Shown here piece after piece: positions 9,545-17,882 of a DNA stretch of 64,000 nucleotides. The translations under genes and the position numbers were made by a program. This DNA is from Mesorhizobium sp. AR07. Lineage in GTDB: Bacteria; Pseudomonadota; Alphaproteobacteria; Rhizobiales; Rhizobiaceae. Position 1 is the stretch's first letter. Every line of letters starts with the position of its first letter. The DNA lies in contig NZ_CP080525.1 of the NCBI RefSeq assembly GCF_024746815.1, forward strand, positions 124,001 to 188,000, written 5' to 3'. A model generated the notes under the pieces. That model had not been told where the DNA came from and searched no databases. It saw only the letters and a list, made by a program, of their open reading frames with translations.

Positions 9545-9594
9545 CCGGCTCCCGAACCAGTCGCAACCAACCAATCAAATCAGGAGTAAATAGA

Positions 9595-9822
9595 ATGACC
9601 AAGATCGCTCTCACCGCCGCCGCCGTTCTCGTCGCCACGGGCACCGCCTTTGCCGGCAGCGACAATTACGGCTCCAACAATGTCAACCATCCGGTTGCCA
9701 GCCAGTCGGTTTCCAACATCGACACCACGCCCACCGGCTCGATCCTGAAGTCCGAAAAGGCACAGGCTGACGCCAATGCCAACGTGCCGGCTCAGTCTGG
9801 CCAGGGCATCTGGGGCCGTTAA
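9595..9822 (+). CDS. DUF680 family secreted small protein, copy 2
   Basis: A 75-aa paralogue of the preceding gene: identical signal-peptide region but for two residues, then GSDNYGSNNVNHPVAS and a C-terminus SGQGIWGR. It lies 50 bp downstream with a matching GGAGTAAATA ribosome site and is followed by a strong rho-independent terminator at 9847, so copies 1 and 2 probably form one transcript. The hydrophilic mature part of about 55 residues has no cysteines and no recognised domain. Function unknown. Confidence 0.8.
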   Translation: MTKIALTAAAVLVATGTAFAGSDNYGSNNVNHPVASQSVSNIDTTPTGSILKSEKAQADANANVPAQSGQGIWGR

Positions 9823-9846
9823 TCTACGACGCAGACCTTGAATACA

Positions 9847-9882
9847 AAGAGCGGTGGGCTTGGCCCGCCGCTCTTGTTTTTT
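9847..9882 (+). terminator. rho-independent terminator
   Basis: A 13-bp stem (AAGAGCGGTGGGC with GCCCGCCGCTCTT, one G-T pair) and a very short loop are followed by G and six T. It ends the transcript of DUF680 copies 1 and 2. Confidence 0.85.
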
Positions 9883-10047
9883 GCGCACAAGGATAGCCAT
9901 CAGCCACGGCGTGCGCTGGCCAGCCGATCTCCGCAGTCGGCGAAAAAGCTCCATGTTCAGGAATAAAACCGGACTGCATCGGGTCTTGTCCCTAGCGGAA
10001 CCGTCCTCCCAAGACGCCGCTCAACGGAAGAACCAGGAGACTTGAAA

Positions 10048-10287
10048 ATGAACAGGATTGCTCTCATCGCCGCTGCCATCCTCGTTGCCACGGGCAGCGC
10101 TTTTGCCGGCAGCGACCACTATGGCTCCAACAATGCCGACCAGACGGTTGCCCCAGTTGCCAACGTCGATCATGCCGTCACTGGCGCGGTCAAGACCATG
10201 GGTGTGGCTGGGTCCAAGGCTGCCGAGATCAAGACGAAGACCACCACCGACTGGCCCGAATCCGGTCAGGGCATCTGGGGCAACTGA
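10048..10287 (+). CDS. DUF680 family secreted small protein, copy 3
   Basis: A 79-aa paralogue of the two preceding proteins: signal peptide MNRIALIAAAILVATGSAFAG, mature start GSDHYGSNNADQ, C-terminus SGQGIWGN. It has its own leader after the terminator at 9847-9882 and an AGGAG ribosome site, so it is probably transcribed separately. The ATG at 10048 is preferred over a TTG at 10042 because it matches the other copies. It is more diverged, with a lysine-rich central part (KTMGVAGSKAAEIKTK). Function unknown. Confidence 0.8.
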   Translation: MNRIALIAAAILVATGSAFAGSDHYGSNNADQTVAPVANVDHAVTGAVKTMGVAGSKAAEIKTKTTTDWPESGQGIWGN

Positions 10288-10326
10288 TCTCTGGGGCTGG
10301 CCAGCCGCACTGTCCGGCATTGGAGT

Positions 10327-10836
10327 CTAGCCTGGATCCTTCGGCCGCAGACAATGTGTCAGCCGGGCCGAGGACAGGCCGGACCAGTCGCCCTCGAAGA
10401 CGAAGCGCGCAAGGGCCGCGGTCGGGAATTTTTCCTCGAGCCCCTTGCGCGCCTTGGCCTCCGACCCCGGAGCGGCCAGCTGTTTGGCCAGATCTTCCAG
10501 ACCTGGATTGTGGCCGACCACCAGCAGGTTGTCGCTCGAAGCGTCGGCCTGACGTATCTGGCTCAGAATATTCGCCGCTGAAGCAGCGTACAGCGTCTCG
10601 GCGAACGTGACCCGGGGGTGCACAGGCAGCTCCGCCGCCACCAGCCGCCAGGTATCACGGGTTCGCAGCGCCGACGACACCAGCACTAGGTCCGGCAGCC
10701 AGTCGCGCGCCGCAAGCTCGCGACCCATCAATTGCGCTGCCTTCAATCCGCGCCCGGCAAGCGGCCGGTCGAAATCATCGAGGTCAGGGTCGTCCCAGCT
10801 CGATTTTGCGTGGCGCAGGAGAAACAGCTGTCTCAT
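10327..10836 (-). CDS. SixA-like histidine phosphatase
   Basis: A 169-aa member of the histidine (phosphoglycerate-mutase-like) phosphatase superfamily. The catalytic RHG-type motif reads LLRHAKSSW (His9 as phospho-acceptor), and the second histidine is in VVGHNPGLEDL. The short length and RHAKS motif match SixA, which removes phosphate from histidine phosphotransfer or PTS domains. The start at MRQLFLLRHA (10836) overlaps the stop of the upstream gene as ATGA, so the two are translationally coupled. Substrate in this organism unknown. Confidence 0.88.
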   Translation of the reverse strand: MRQLFLLRHAKSSWDDPDLDDFDRPLAGRGLKAAQLMGRELAARDWLPDLVLVSSALRTRDTWRLVAAELPVHPRVTFAETLYAASAANILSQIRQADASSDNLLVVGHNPGLEDLAKQLAAPGSEAKARKGLEEKFPTAALARFVFEGDWSGLSSARLTHCLRPKDPG

Positions 10837-11177
10837 CAATTTGATTCCGCCCAAGGGATATCGGCATGAAAATCTTTGCCATATCCACCGCCATGCTTTG
10901 TGCCCGCTTCGGTATCGAAAGCTGCGGAAAGGGCACCCAAGATAAACAGCCCGACACGCCGCTCACCCTTGTCCCATCGGACGGCAACATCCGGCCCGCT
11001 GATGGCCCAGGCACCAGATCGTATATGAATTGCATCGACAACGGAGCCTGGCTCGTTGCCTTGGGCTCGATACAGATAAAAATACGCCGTGGCGTTTTGC
11101 GGGTCTCCCGCCTCATCATACTCGAAAACGCCGGCCAGGTCGCCTTTGGTCCGGACCGCACTGTCGAATACATCCAT
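10836..11177 (-). CDS. conserved-looking hypothetical protein (113 aa)
   Basis: A soluble 113-aa protein (GVFEYDEAGDPQNATAYFYLY, later GPDVAVRWDKGERRVGLFI). It alternates beta-like segments with charged turns and has no signal or membrane segment. I do not recognise a family. The minus-strand frame is preferred to a plus-strand frame over the same DNA because its stop overlaps the sixA-like start (ATGA) and its composition is more protein-like. It lies between the ParDE module and the phosphatase gene and is probably co-transcribed with the latter. Confidence 0.62.
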   Translation of the reverse strand: MDVFDSAVRTKGDLAGVFEYDEAGDPQNATAYFYLYRAQGNEPGSVVDAIHIRSGAWAISGPDVAVRWDKGERRVGLFILGALSAAFDTEAGTKHGGGYGKDFHADIPWAESN

Positions 11178-11189
11178 GGCTCTCGGATC

Positions 11190-11483
11190 CTAGAACAACG
11201 TCGAAACATCGCGCGCGCCATGCACGATGCGTACGATCTCGATCCGCCGCTGGGCGAGACGATAAAGAATTAGATAGTTGCCGATGGTCAGCGCTCGCGT
11301 ATCGGCGCCGATGTCGGGTCTTCGCGGTCCGGATTCGGGAAAGGTGGCAAGCTGCAGGATGCGCTCGGCGATGGCATTCAGAAAATGATCGGCCGCATGC
11401 GGACTATGCTCGGCAATGGCGAGCCAGATATCGATAAGATCATTTTCCGCCGCCGGGCTGCGAATGATCTGTACGGCTGCCAT
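11190..11483 (-). CDS. parE: ParE/RelE-superfamily toxin
   Basis: A 97-aa toxin of the ParE/RelE superfamily. The start VQIIRSPAAENDLIDIWLAIAEHSP is typical of ParE-type proteins, as are the central motif ATFPESGPRRPDIGADTRALTIGNYLILYR and the C-terminal IEIVRIVHGARDVSTLF. ParE members poison DNA gyrase. It lies 4 bp after the antitoxin gene and so forms a complete type II module. The target (gyrase rather than ribosome) is inferred from similarity. Confidence 0.87.
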   Translation of the reverse strand: MAAVQIIRSPAAENDLIDIWLAIAEHSPHAADHFLNAIAERILQLATFPESGPRRPDIGADTRALTIGNYLILYRLAQRRIEIVRIVHGARDVSTLF

Positions 11484-11487
11484 CGGC

Positions 11488-11763
11488 CTATTTCTTGACG
11501 GAGTCGACGAGACGGCTGCGGGCTTTCCCCTTGATGTCCTCGATGTCGAAAGCAGCGAATGGGCCGCTCTCCAGTCCCTCAGTCCAAGCTTTGCGCAATC
11601 GCTCCAATTCGGCCTCGCGGAGCGGCTGGCGCAACCGCCACTCGCGTAGCGCCTCCCGGATTACTTCGCTTGCAGATCCATAGCGCCCGCTGTCGACGGC
11701 GTCCTTGACCATCTCCAACAGTTCCGGGGAAAGCGCCACACTGACTTTTTCGACTGTCGCCAT
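11488..11763 (-). CDS. parD: ParD-like ribbon-helix-helix antitoxin
   Basis: A 91-aa antitoxin. The N-terminal MATVEKVSVALSPELLEMVKDAVDSGRYGSASEVIREALREW is a classic ribbon-helix-helix DNA-binding domain that binds its own promoter. The C-terminal half (LRKAWTEGLESGPFAAFDIEDIK) is the toxin-wrapping tail. The start is set at MATVEK (11763), with GGAGACA upstream, rather than 10 codons earlier. It precedes the toxin by 4 bp, as expected for translational coupling with antitoxin first. Confidence 0.87.
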   Translation of the reverse strand: MATVEKVSVALSPELLEMVKDAVDSGRYGSASEVIREALREWRLRQPLREAELERLRKAWTEGLESGPFAAFDIEDIKGKARSRLVDSVKK

Positions 11764-11816
11764 CGAACTGTCTCCTTGGCAAGAAGGTAGCAATATTTGC
11801 TACCGCCCTCAAGGAT

Positions 11817-12530
11817 TCAAGGCGTGATGCGCGCCAAATGCTCGAGGTCGGCTTCCTCGCGCAGCGGGTCGGGCGCCATCACCACCGAGATGCCGTTGTC
11901 GGCATCGTCGGCAAAGTGGGCAAGCACGGTGCGGCCAGCCTCCATGCGCGCCTTGCCTTCGGCGACCAGCCCGAGCGCCAGCGGATAGAGCCGGTGCTCG
12001 GCCTTCAGCACGCGGGCGGCCAGCGCATCCACATTGTCGCCGACCATTACCGGTACGGCCGCCTGGGCGATGATCGGGCCATCATCCATCTCGGGCGTGA
12101 CGAAATGCACCGTGCAGCCATGGATGCGCATGCCGGCGGCCAGTGCGCGCGCATGGGTGTCGAGCCCCTTGAACGCCGGCAGCAGGGCAGGGTGGATGTT
12201 GATCATGCGGCCCCGCCATTTCTGGACGAAGCCGGGGGTGAGGATGCGCATATAGCCGGCCAGCGCGATGATCTCGGCATTGAATGCCGCAAGCGCTTTG
12301 TCGATCGCCGCGTCGTGCGCCTGCTTGCTGCCGTGGTCGGCGCGGGGGATAATCTGTGTGGCGATGCCGCGCGCCTTGGCGATGCCGAGACCGGCGGCGT
12401 CGGCCTTGTCGGAAATGACGCCGACGATCTCGGCCGGGAAGGCCGGGTCGCTGGCAGCCGCGATCAGCGCGGTCATGTTGGAGCCGCGCCCCGAAATCAG
12501 GACAACGGTACGTTTCCTCTGCGCGCTCAT
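11817..12530 (-). CDS. purN: phosphoribosylglycinamide formyltransferase
   Basis: Transfers a formyl group from 10-formyl-THF to GAR, the third step of purine synthesis; cytosolic. The phosphate-binding GRGSN loop is at 14-18, and the catalytic region [22 protein letters not shown] plus [20 protein letters not shown] contains the conserved Asn, His and Asp. The 237 residues are slightly longer than E. coli PurN (212) because of a C-terminal extension ending [17 protein letters not shown]. The start overlaps the purM stop (ATGA), so the genes are translationally coupled as in other rhizobia. Confidence 0.95.
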   Translation of the reverse strand: MSAQRKRTVVLISGRGSNMTALIAAASDPAFPAEIVGVISDKADAAGLGIAKARGIATQIIPRADHGSKQAHDAAIDKALAAFNAEIIALAGYMRILTPGFVQKWRGRMINIHPALLPAFKGLDTHARALAAGMRIHGCTVHFVTPEMDDGPIIAQAAVPVMVGDNVDALAARVLKAEHRLYPLALGLVAEGKARMEAGRTVLAHFADDADNGISVVMAPDPLREEADLEHLARITP

Positions 12531-13606
12531 AGGCCGATCGAGCCCCGATAGATGACGCCGGCGTCGCGGCGCGGCACGATGCGGCCGATCGGCGTCACCG
12601 TCTCGCCGGCTTCCTGCAGTACGGCGGCGACCTGCGCCGCCTGGCCGGAAGCAACCGCCAAAATCATGCCGATGCCGCAATTGAAGGTGCGCATCATTTC
12701 TTCCGGCGCGACACCGCCGGTCTTGGCCAGCCACGAGAACACCGCCGGCACGTCGATCGCCGCGAGGTCGAGTTCGGCCGAAAAGTCCTTAGGCAGCACG
12801 CGCGGAATGTTTTCCGGGAAGCCGCCGCCGGTGATGTGCGCCAGTGCCTTGATGCCATGCGTGCCGCGGATCGCCTTCAGGATCGACTTGACGTAGATGC
12901 GGGTCGGCTCGAGCAGCGCCTCGGCCAGCGTCGCCTCATCGTTGAACGGCGCCGGATCGCTCCATGCCAGCCCGCTGACGGCGACGATGCGGCGCACCAG
13001 CGAAAATCCGTTCGAATGCAGACCCGAGGAGGCGAGCCCAAGCAGCACGTCGCCCTCGACGATGTCGTCGGTTGGCAGCAACTGTCCGCGTTCGGCCGCA
13101 CCCACCGCAAAGCCGGCGAGGTCGTAGTCGTTGCCGTGATACATGCCGGGCATTTCCGCCGTCTCGCCGCCGATCAGCGCGCAGCCGGCCTGGCGGCAGC
13201 CTTCGGCGATGCCGCCGACGATCGCGGCGCCCTGGTCGGGATCGAGCTTGCCGGTGGCGAAATAGTCGAGGAAGAACAGCGGTTCGGCACCTTGCACGAC
13301 GATGTCGTTGACGCACATGGCGACGAGATCGATGCCGATCGTGTCATGCTTGCCGGCATCGATGGCGATCTTCAGCTTGGTGCCGACGCCGTCATTGGCG
13401 GCGACCAGCACCGGATCGGTAAAGCCCGCAGCCTTGAGGTCGAACAGACCGCCGAAACCGCCGATCTCGCCATCGGCGCCCGGCCGGCGTGTCGCGCGCA
13501 CCAGCGGTTTGATCTTCTCGACCATGAGGTTGCCGGCATCGATGTCGACGCCGGCCTCGGCATAGGTGAGCCCGTTCTTGCGCTTGCCAGTATCGCGCTT
13601 GCTCAT
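12527..13606 (-). CDS. purM: phosphoribosylformylglycinamidine cyclo-ligase (AIR synthetase)
   Basis: Closes the imidazole ring to form AIR, the fifth purine step, using ATP; cytosolic. Conserved elements are [13 protein letters not shown] at the N-terminus (the classic PurM start), [17 protein letters not shown], the [11 protein letters not shown] motif and the C-terminal [13 protein letters not shown]. At 359 residues it is near the usual 345-355. The start at [12 protein letters not shown] is chosen because longer in-frame sequence is repeat-derived intergenic DNA. First gene of purMN. Confidence 0.97.
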   Translation of the reverse strand: MSKRDTGKRKNGLTYAEAGVDIDAGNLMVEKIKPLVRATRRPGADGEIGGFGGLFDLKAAGFTDPVLVAANDGVGTKLKIAIDAGKHDTIGIDLVAMCVNDIVVQGAEPLFFLDYFATGKLDPDQGAAIVGGIAEGCRQAGCALIGGETAEMPGMYHGNDYDLAGFAVGAAERGQLLPTDDIVEGDVLLGLASSGLHSNGFSLVRRIVAVSGLAWSDPAPFNDEATLAEALLEPTRIYVKSILKAIRGTHGIKALAHITGGGFPENIPRVLPKDFSAELDLAAIDVPAVFSWLAKTGGVAPEEMMRTFNCGIGMILAVASGQAAQVAAVLQEAGETVTPIGRIVPRRDAGVIYRGSIGL

Positions 13607-13754
13607 CTTTGGTGCCCGTTCAACAATTTTCCTTGTTGCGGGCTCTTCGCATGAACGGTTTCGGTCCGCAAGGATGACAACCATCTCGGCCAACAAAACC
13701 GTGGACAGTGAGGCAGTGCATACAGCGTTGGTGATTGGCGAAGGCGAAGCGCCA

Positions 13755-13785
13755 GCCGATCTCCCCCGCAAGGGGGGAGATCGGC
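13755..13785. repeat. short palindromic repeat (half of an intergenic element)
   Basis: GCCGATCTCCCCC, a GCAA loop and GGGGGGAGATCGGC form a near-perfect hairpin between purM and the pgsA-like gene. The CTCCCCC/GGGGGAGAT arms recur in the larger element at 35542-35702 and at about 51780, so this is one unit of a mosaic repeat family. Confidence 0.5.
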
Positions 13786-13895
13786 CCGCACCGCAGCTTT
13801 CGCAAATCGTCAACGTCGGAGAATGAGCCCCGTGGTCCTTGCACCCACCCTCCATCTCCATCATCTATCTCCGACCAAGAGGACGGGCCGCGCCT

Positions 13896-14453
13896 TTGAC
13901 CATCCCCAACCTGATCACCATCCTGCGCCTCGTCCTGGTACCAGCAGTGGTCCTGGCGATGCTGCAGGCACGCTGGGACTGGGCTTTTGCCGGGTTTTTG
14001 GTTGCCGGCATTTCCGACGGCGTCGACGGTTTCATCGCCCGCCGTTTCAACCAGCAGTCCAGGCTCGGCGCCTATCTCGACCCGATCGCCGACAAGCTGC
14101 TGCTGGTTTCGGTGTTCGTGGTCATGGGCTTCATCGGGCAATTGCCGCTATGGCTGGTCGTCACCATGGTGTCGCGCGACGCGCTGATCGTCTGCGCGGT
14201 CCTGTTGTCCACCGTCATGGCCCATCCGGTCGAGATGAAGCCGCTTTTCGTGTCGAAGGCCAATACCGCCATCCAGATCGTGCTGGCGGCGGTTGTGCTG
14301 GGCGAACTTGCGCTGACGGTTCATCTCGACCCGCTGAGGCCAGCCCTCATATTGCTGTCCGGGGTCTTGACCGTGGCTTCGGCCGCGGCCTATCTCGTGG
14401 CTTGGCTGAGGCATATGAGCGGCTATGACGAAGGCTCCACTCCCGACATCTGA
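13896..14453 (+). CDS. CDP-alcohol phosphatidyltransferase (PgsA-like)
   Basis: An inner-membrane enzyme of the CDP-alcohol phosphatidyltransferase family, probably making phosphatidylglycerol phosphate or a related phospholipid. The full catalytic signature DG-x2-DG-x2-AR-x8-G-x3-D-x3-D is present (DGVDGFIARRFNQQSRLGAYLDPIAD), plus about five membrane segments. The TTG start gives the N-terminus (M)TIPNLITILRLVLVP usual for PgsA; an ATG at 13839 would add a 19-residue non-homologous leader. It overlaps or abuts the PerM-like gene and runs divergently from purMN. Confidence 0.85.
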   Translation: MTIPNLITILRLVLVPAVVLAMLQARWDWAFAGFLVAGISDGVDGFIARRFNQQSRLGAYLDPIADKLLLVSVFVVMGFIGQLPLWLVVTMVSRDALIVCAVLLSTVMAHPVEMKPLFVSKANTAIQIVLAAVVLGELALTVHLDPLRPALILLSGVLTVASAAAYLVAWLRHMSGYDEGSTPDI

Positions 14454-14469
14454 GAGAGAAGCAGCGGTG

Positions 14470-15627
14470 ATGGAGGCTGCGGCTGCCGATCTTGCCGCGT
14501 CCTCCGCTTTCCGCCGGCAGATATTCTTCTGGCTCGCCGGCGCTGCCTTGCTGGCGCTTTTCCTCTATGTTTTCAGCAACATCCTGCTGCCCTTCGTCGC
14601 CGGCATGGTGCTTGCCTATTTCCTCGATCCGGTCGCCGACCGGCTGGAGCGGCTTGGCCTGTCGCGCATCATGGCGACGGTGGTCATTCTCATCACCTTT
14701 CTCGTCGTGCTGGTGCTGGCCTTCGTCATCCTCATTCCGGTGCTGGCCACGCAGATGGCTGATTTCGCAGCCAAGCTGCCGGAATATCTGACCAAGCTGC
14801 AAGGTCTGCTCACCTCCTTCGATCCGAAATGGCTGGAACAGAAATTCGGTGTCAACGCCAACGGCCTGCGCGACGGGTTGAGCTCGCTTTTGTCGTCCGG
14901 TGTCGGTCTCGTCACCACCGTGTTCACCTCGCTGTGGAGTTCCGGCGTGGCGCTGGTTTCGGTGGTCAGTCTGTTCGTGGTGACGCCGGTCGTCGCCTTC
15001 TATATGCTGCTCGACTGGGACCGCATGGTGGCGGTCATCGACAGCTGGGTGCCGCGCGACAATGTCGCGACGGTGCGCGCCATCGCCAAGGACATCAACA
15101 CCGCCACCGCCGGCTTCGTGCGCGGCCAGGGCACGCTCTGCCTGGTGCTGGGCGCCATGTACGCCACCGGGCTGACGCTGACCGGGCTGTATTTCGGCAT
15201 CCTCATCGGCCTGTTCGCCGGGCTGATCTCGTTCATCCCCTATGTCGGCTCATTGACCGGGCTGGTGCTGGCCGTCGGCGTCGCCTTCGTCCAGTTCTGG
15301 CCGGACTGGACGATGATCGTCGCCGTCGCCGTCGTGTTTTTCATCGGCCAGTTCATCGAGGGCAACATCCTGCAGCCGCGGCTGGTCGGCAAGAGCGTCG
15401 GCCTGCACCCGGTATGGCTGATGTTTTCGCTGTTTGCCTTCGGCGCGCTGTTCGGCTTCGTCGGCCTGCTGATTGCCGTGCCGGCTTCGGCGGCAGTGGC
15501 GGTGCTGGTGCGCTTTGCCATCGCCCGCTATCTCGAATCGCCGCTTTACAAGGGCCATGCGACAGAGCCCTTGCCGCCGCTGCCGACCGATCGCGGCGGC
15601 GGCCACCGCACGCAACCGCGTCGCTGA
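14470..15627 (+). CDS. AI-2E/PerM family membrane transporter
   Basis: A 385-aa inner-membrane protein of the AI-2E family (PerM/YdiK/TqsA relatives), with paired N-terminal segments, a central amphipathic region (about 95-170, FAAKLPEYLTKLQGLLTSFDPKWLEQKF) and a C-terminal block of about five helices including PYVGSLTGLVLAV and QFIEGNILQPRLVGKSVGLHP, the family signature. The start at 14470 (GAGAGA upstream) avoids overlap with the previous stop; an earlier ATG at 14425 is possible. PerM upstream of an Hda-type gene is conserved in rhizobia. The cargo is not established. Confidence 0.9.
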   Translation: MEAAAADLAASSAFRRQIFFWLAGAALLALFLYVFSNILLPFVAGMVLAYFLDPVADRLERLGLSRIMATVVILITFLVVLVLAFVILIPVLATQMADFAAKLPEYLTKLQGLLTSFDPKWLEQKFGVNANGLRDGLSSLLSSGVGLVTTVFTSLWSSGVALVSVVSLFVVTPVVAFYMLLDWDRMVAVIDSWVPRDNVATVRAIAKDINTATAGFVRGQGTLCLVLGAMYATGLTLTGLYFGILIGLFAGLISFIPYVGSLTGLVLAVGVAFVQFWPDWTMIVAVAVVFFIGQFIEGNILQPRLVGKSVGLHPVWLMFSLFAFGALFGFVGLLIAVPASAAVAVLVRFAIARYLESPLYKGHATEPLPPLPTDRGGGHRTQPRR

Positions 15628-15628
15628 A

Positions 15629-16333
15629 GTGACTGTCCAGAAAACCGATCCGCCGCGCCAGCTGCCGCTCGATCTCGGCCACGGCACCGGCTATTCGCGC
15701 GACGATCTCGTCGTCTCCGGCACCAATGCCCAGGCGGCGGCGCTGGTCGACCGCTGGCCGGACTGGCCCTCGCCGGTGGTGGTGCTGGCAGGTCCCGCCG
15801 GCTCCGGCAAGACGCATCTGGCCTCGATCTGGCGCGTGCGCGCCAATGCGGTGGCGATCGACGCTGGGCGCATTGGTGACGCCATCGCCAATCTCGGCGC
15901 CCGGCCGGCGCTGATCGACGATGTCGATGCCGGCGCGGTCGATGAACAAGGCCTGTTCCACCTGATCAATGCCGTGCGTGGCGCCGGCTCGACGCTGTTG
16001 TTGACCGCGCGCCGCTTTCCATCGGCCTGGGGTGTCGCGCTGCCCGATCTCGCCTCGCGGCTGAAGGCGGCGGCGACGGTCGAGATCCATGAACCCGACG
16101 ACCTCCTGCTCGCCGGCGTCATCACCAAGCTGTTCGCCGACCGCCAGGTCGAGGTCGAAGCGCATGTCGTGCAGTATCTGGTGCGCCGCATCGAGCGCTC
16201 GCTGGCGACCGCGATGCGCATCGTGGAACGGCTCGATCGCACGGCGCTCGAGCGCAAGACGCCAATCACCCGGGCGCTCGCCGCCGAAACCGTCAGCGCC
16301 ATGGACGAGGGGCAGGGCGAGTTCGAGATCTAG
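15629..16333 (+). CDS. hdaA: HdaA, regulatory inactivator of DnaA
   Basis: A 234-aa DnaA-related AAA+ protein that, with the sliding clamp, stimulates ATP hydrolysis on DnaA to stop over-initiation. The N-terminal clamp-binding peptide QLPLDL is at 11-16 and Walker A GPAGSGKT at 55-62. A Walker B-like LIDDVDAG and sensor region follow. It lacks the DnaA DNA-binding domain. The GTG start lies one base after the PerM stop, so the genes are coupled. In several rhizobia this gene sits next to ppk; here ppk is about 21 kb away. Confidence 0.88.
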   Translation: MTVQKTDPPRQLPLDLGHGTGYSRDDLVVSGTNAQAAALVDRWPDWPSPVVVLAGPAGSGKTHLASIWRVRANAVAIDAGRIGDAIANLGARPALIDDVDAGAVDEQGLFHLINAVRGAGSTLLLTARRFPSAWGVALPDLASRLKAAATVEIHEPDDLLLAGVITKLFADRQVEVEAHVVQYLVRRIERSLATAMRIVERLDRTALERKTPITRALAAETVSAMDEGQGEFEI

Positions 16334-16404
16334 GCCGTGCGGTAGTTTGGCCTGATGCGATGAGTTGGCCAACGATGATCGCTCATTCATTGCGGCATCT
16401 TGAA

Positions 16405-16455
16405 ATGGACCATTCAATGGTCTATTTTCAAGATATGGACCAGAGAATGGTCCAT
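16405..16455. promoter_or_regulatory. two operator palindromes of the Phd/VapC promoter
   Basis: Two 21-bp copies of the pattern ATGGACCA-N5-TGGTCCAT occur at 16405-16425 (one arm base changed, TGGTCT) and 16435-16455 (perfect). Their centres are 30 bp apart, about three helical turns, so two antitoxin dimers could bind one DNA face. They lie immediately before the antitoxin ATG at 16467. Confidence 0.78.
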
Positions 16456-16466
16456 GGGGAGCGATC

Positions 16467-16724
16467 ATGCAGATATCTGTTACGGATGCGAAGGGACAGC
16501 TGACCGAACTGGTGCGTCGTGCGGAGGCAGGTGAAGAGGTCATTTTGACCCGACACGGCCATGCGGCGGTGCGGCTGGTTCCCATCAAAGCGGCACCCGA
16601 CAAGAAAGGCCGTCGGGCGCTCCTGGAAACAGCGCGGGCAAAAGGCGCCGCCAAAGCGAAGGAGGGACCGTCAGCCGCCCGTAGTCAGGATTTCCTCTAT
16701 GGCAATGACGGCTTGCCCGAATGA
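16467..16724 (+). CDS. Phd/YefM-type antitoxin
   Basis: An 85-aa antitoxin. The N-terminus MQISVTDAKGQLTELVRRAEAGEEVILTRHGHAAVRLVPI is the Phd/YefM DNA-binding dimerisation fold. The lysine/alanine-rich remainder and the end (AARSQDFLYGNDGLPE) form the toxin-binding tail. It autorepresses, most likely through the two palindromes just upstream. Its stop overlaps the toxin ATG by 4 bp (ATGA). GGGGAGCG precedes the start. Confidence 0.87.
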   Translation: MQISVTDAKGQLTELVRRAEAGEEVILTRHGHAAVRLVPIKAAPDKKGRRALLETARAKGAAKAKEGPSAARSQDFLYGNDGLPE

Positions 16725-17104
16725 TAGCGGTCGACACGTCGGCGCTGATGGCGATCGTGCTTGACGAGCCGGAGGCGGGCGCATGCATCGCTGCGCTGGA
16801 AGCGGAAGACGACGTTCTGATTTCCGCCGGCACCGTGGCCGAAGCACTGATCGTCGCGGCACGACGCCAGGTCGGTGAAGAGTTGTCCAGCCTGATCGAT
16901 GGACTTGGTTTCGAGATAGTGGCGGTAACACCGGCCTCGGCGCGTCGCATCGCCGACGCCTATGCTCGATGGGGAAAGGGCATTCACCAGGCTGGGCTCA
17001 ATTTCGGCGACTGTTTCGCCTATGAGATAGCCAAGGAGCAGGCTTGCCGTCTGCTTTATGTCGGAGCCGATTTTTCGAAGACCGATGTAGAAGGCGTGCT
17101 TTAG
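16721..17104 (+). CDS. vapC: VapC-family PIN-domain ribonuclease toxin
   Basis: A 127-aa PIN-domain ribonuclease. The acidic quartet is visible: Asp5 in MIAVDTSAL, a glutamate near 41 (TVAEALI), Asp near 99 (LNFGDCFAYEIAK) and Asp near 117-121 (GADFSKTD). VapC toxins cut initiator tRNA or rRNA; the exact target here is unknown. The toxin gene is coupled to the antitoxin by a 4-bp overlap. The pairing of a Phd-type antitoxin with a PIN toxin is common in alphaproteobacteria. Confidence 0.9.
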   Translation: MIAVDTSALMAIVLDEPEAGACIAALEAEDDVLISAGTVAEALIVAARRQVGEELSSLIDGLGFEIVAVTPASARRIADAYARWGKGIHQAGLNFGDCFAYEIAKEQACRLLYVGADFSKTDVEGVL

Positions 17105-17151
17105 ACGGCGGCCAAAGTTCGCGCGCGCTTCCAATCCGTGTTCCGCAGCGC

Positions 17152-17577
17152 TCAAGCGCGGCGATAGCCCGCGAGTTGGGCGTCGTCGACGTCAGGCAGA
17201 TTGATCACGATGTTCTCCGGGGTGCGGCAGGCCAGCCACCACAATTCTTCCGTCGTGCTCATATTCGCTTCGAGATGCGGCAGGAACGGCGGCACGAACA
17301 TGAAGTCGCCCGCCGACAATTCGACGAATTCCCGGTAGTTCTCGCCGAAATAGATGCGGGCGTTGCCCGACAGCAGATAAGCGCCGGTCTCAGCCTCGCC
17401 ATGGTGGTGCGGCAGCGAACGGAAGCCGGGCGCGTTGCTGGCCTTGCCGAACCAAAGCCTGGTCGCCGAGGTGTGTTGCGGCCCAACGCCGGTTACCAGC
17501 GCCATGCCGCCGGACTGGCTGGTCTTGGTGCTCTCCTGGCCTTTCCGGGTGATTACCGGCCTGTCGTTTGCTGCCAT
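17152..17577 (-). CDS. cupin-domain protein
   Basis: A 141-aa single-domain cupin. Cupin motif 1 is SLPHHHGEAETGAYLLSGNARIYFGE (His57-59 and Glu61 as likely metal ligands) and motif 2 is LSAGDFMFVPPFLPHLEAN. The C-terminus (LWWLACRTPENIVINLPDV) completes the barrel. Many such proteins are metal-dependent isomerases or dioxygenases, or bind small ligands without catalysis; nothing nearby identifies a substrate. The start at MAANDRPVIT is chosen over one 25 codons upstream, which would carry a non-homologous leader. Convergent with the vapC gene. Confidence 0.8.
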   Translation of the reverse strand: MAANDRPVITRKGQESTKTSQSGGMALVTGVGPQHTSATRLWFGKASNAPGFRSLPHHHGEAETGAYLLSGNARIYFGENYREFVELSAGDFMFVPPFLPHLEANMSTTEELWWLACRTPENIVINLPDVDDAQLAGYRRA

Positions 17578-17681
17578 TTTTGAAGCGCTCCCGTCGCGGT
17601 CGTCAGACTTGCACCGGAAAACCGTCGCGGCAAGACCCACGGTCGTGCCCATGGCTCTCGATATTACATTTCGGGAGAAAA

Positions 17682-17758
<77 letters not shown>

Positions 17759-17882
17759 AACGGTCTGTTGCCTATTCATTTCGGTGTAACATGGCAAGTG
17801 CAAAAACCTTGCCGCCGTCCGCATTGCGCAGTAATGACGGGCGAAGGGTGGCGATGCTGCCTTGCACAATAACGAGGTGGCC

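Noticed and set aside
10866-11273. Plus-strand 135-codon frame with a signal-like start
   Set aside because: It overlaps the minus-strand 113-aa gene, which is coupled to the sixA-like gene by ATGA, and its C-terminal part runs antisense into the parE gene.
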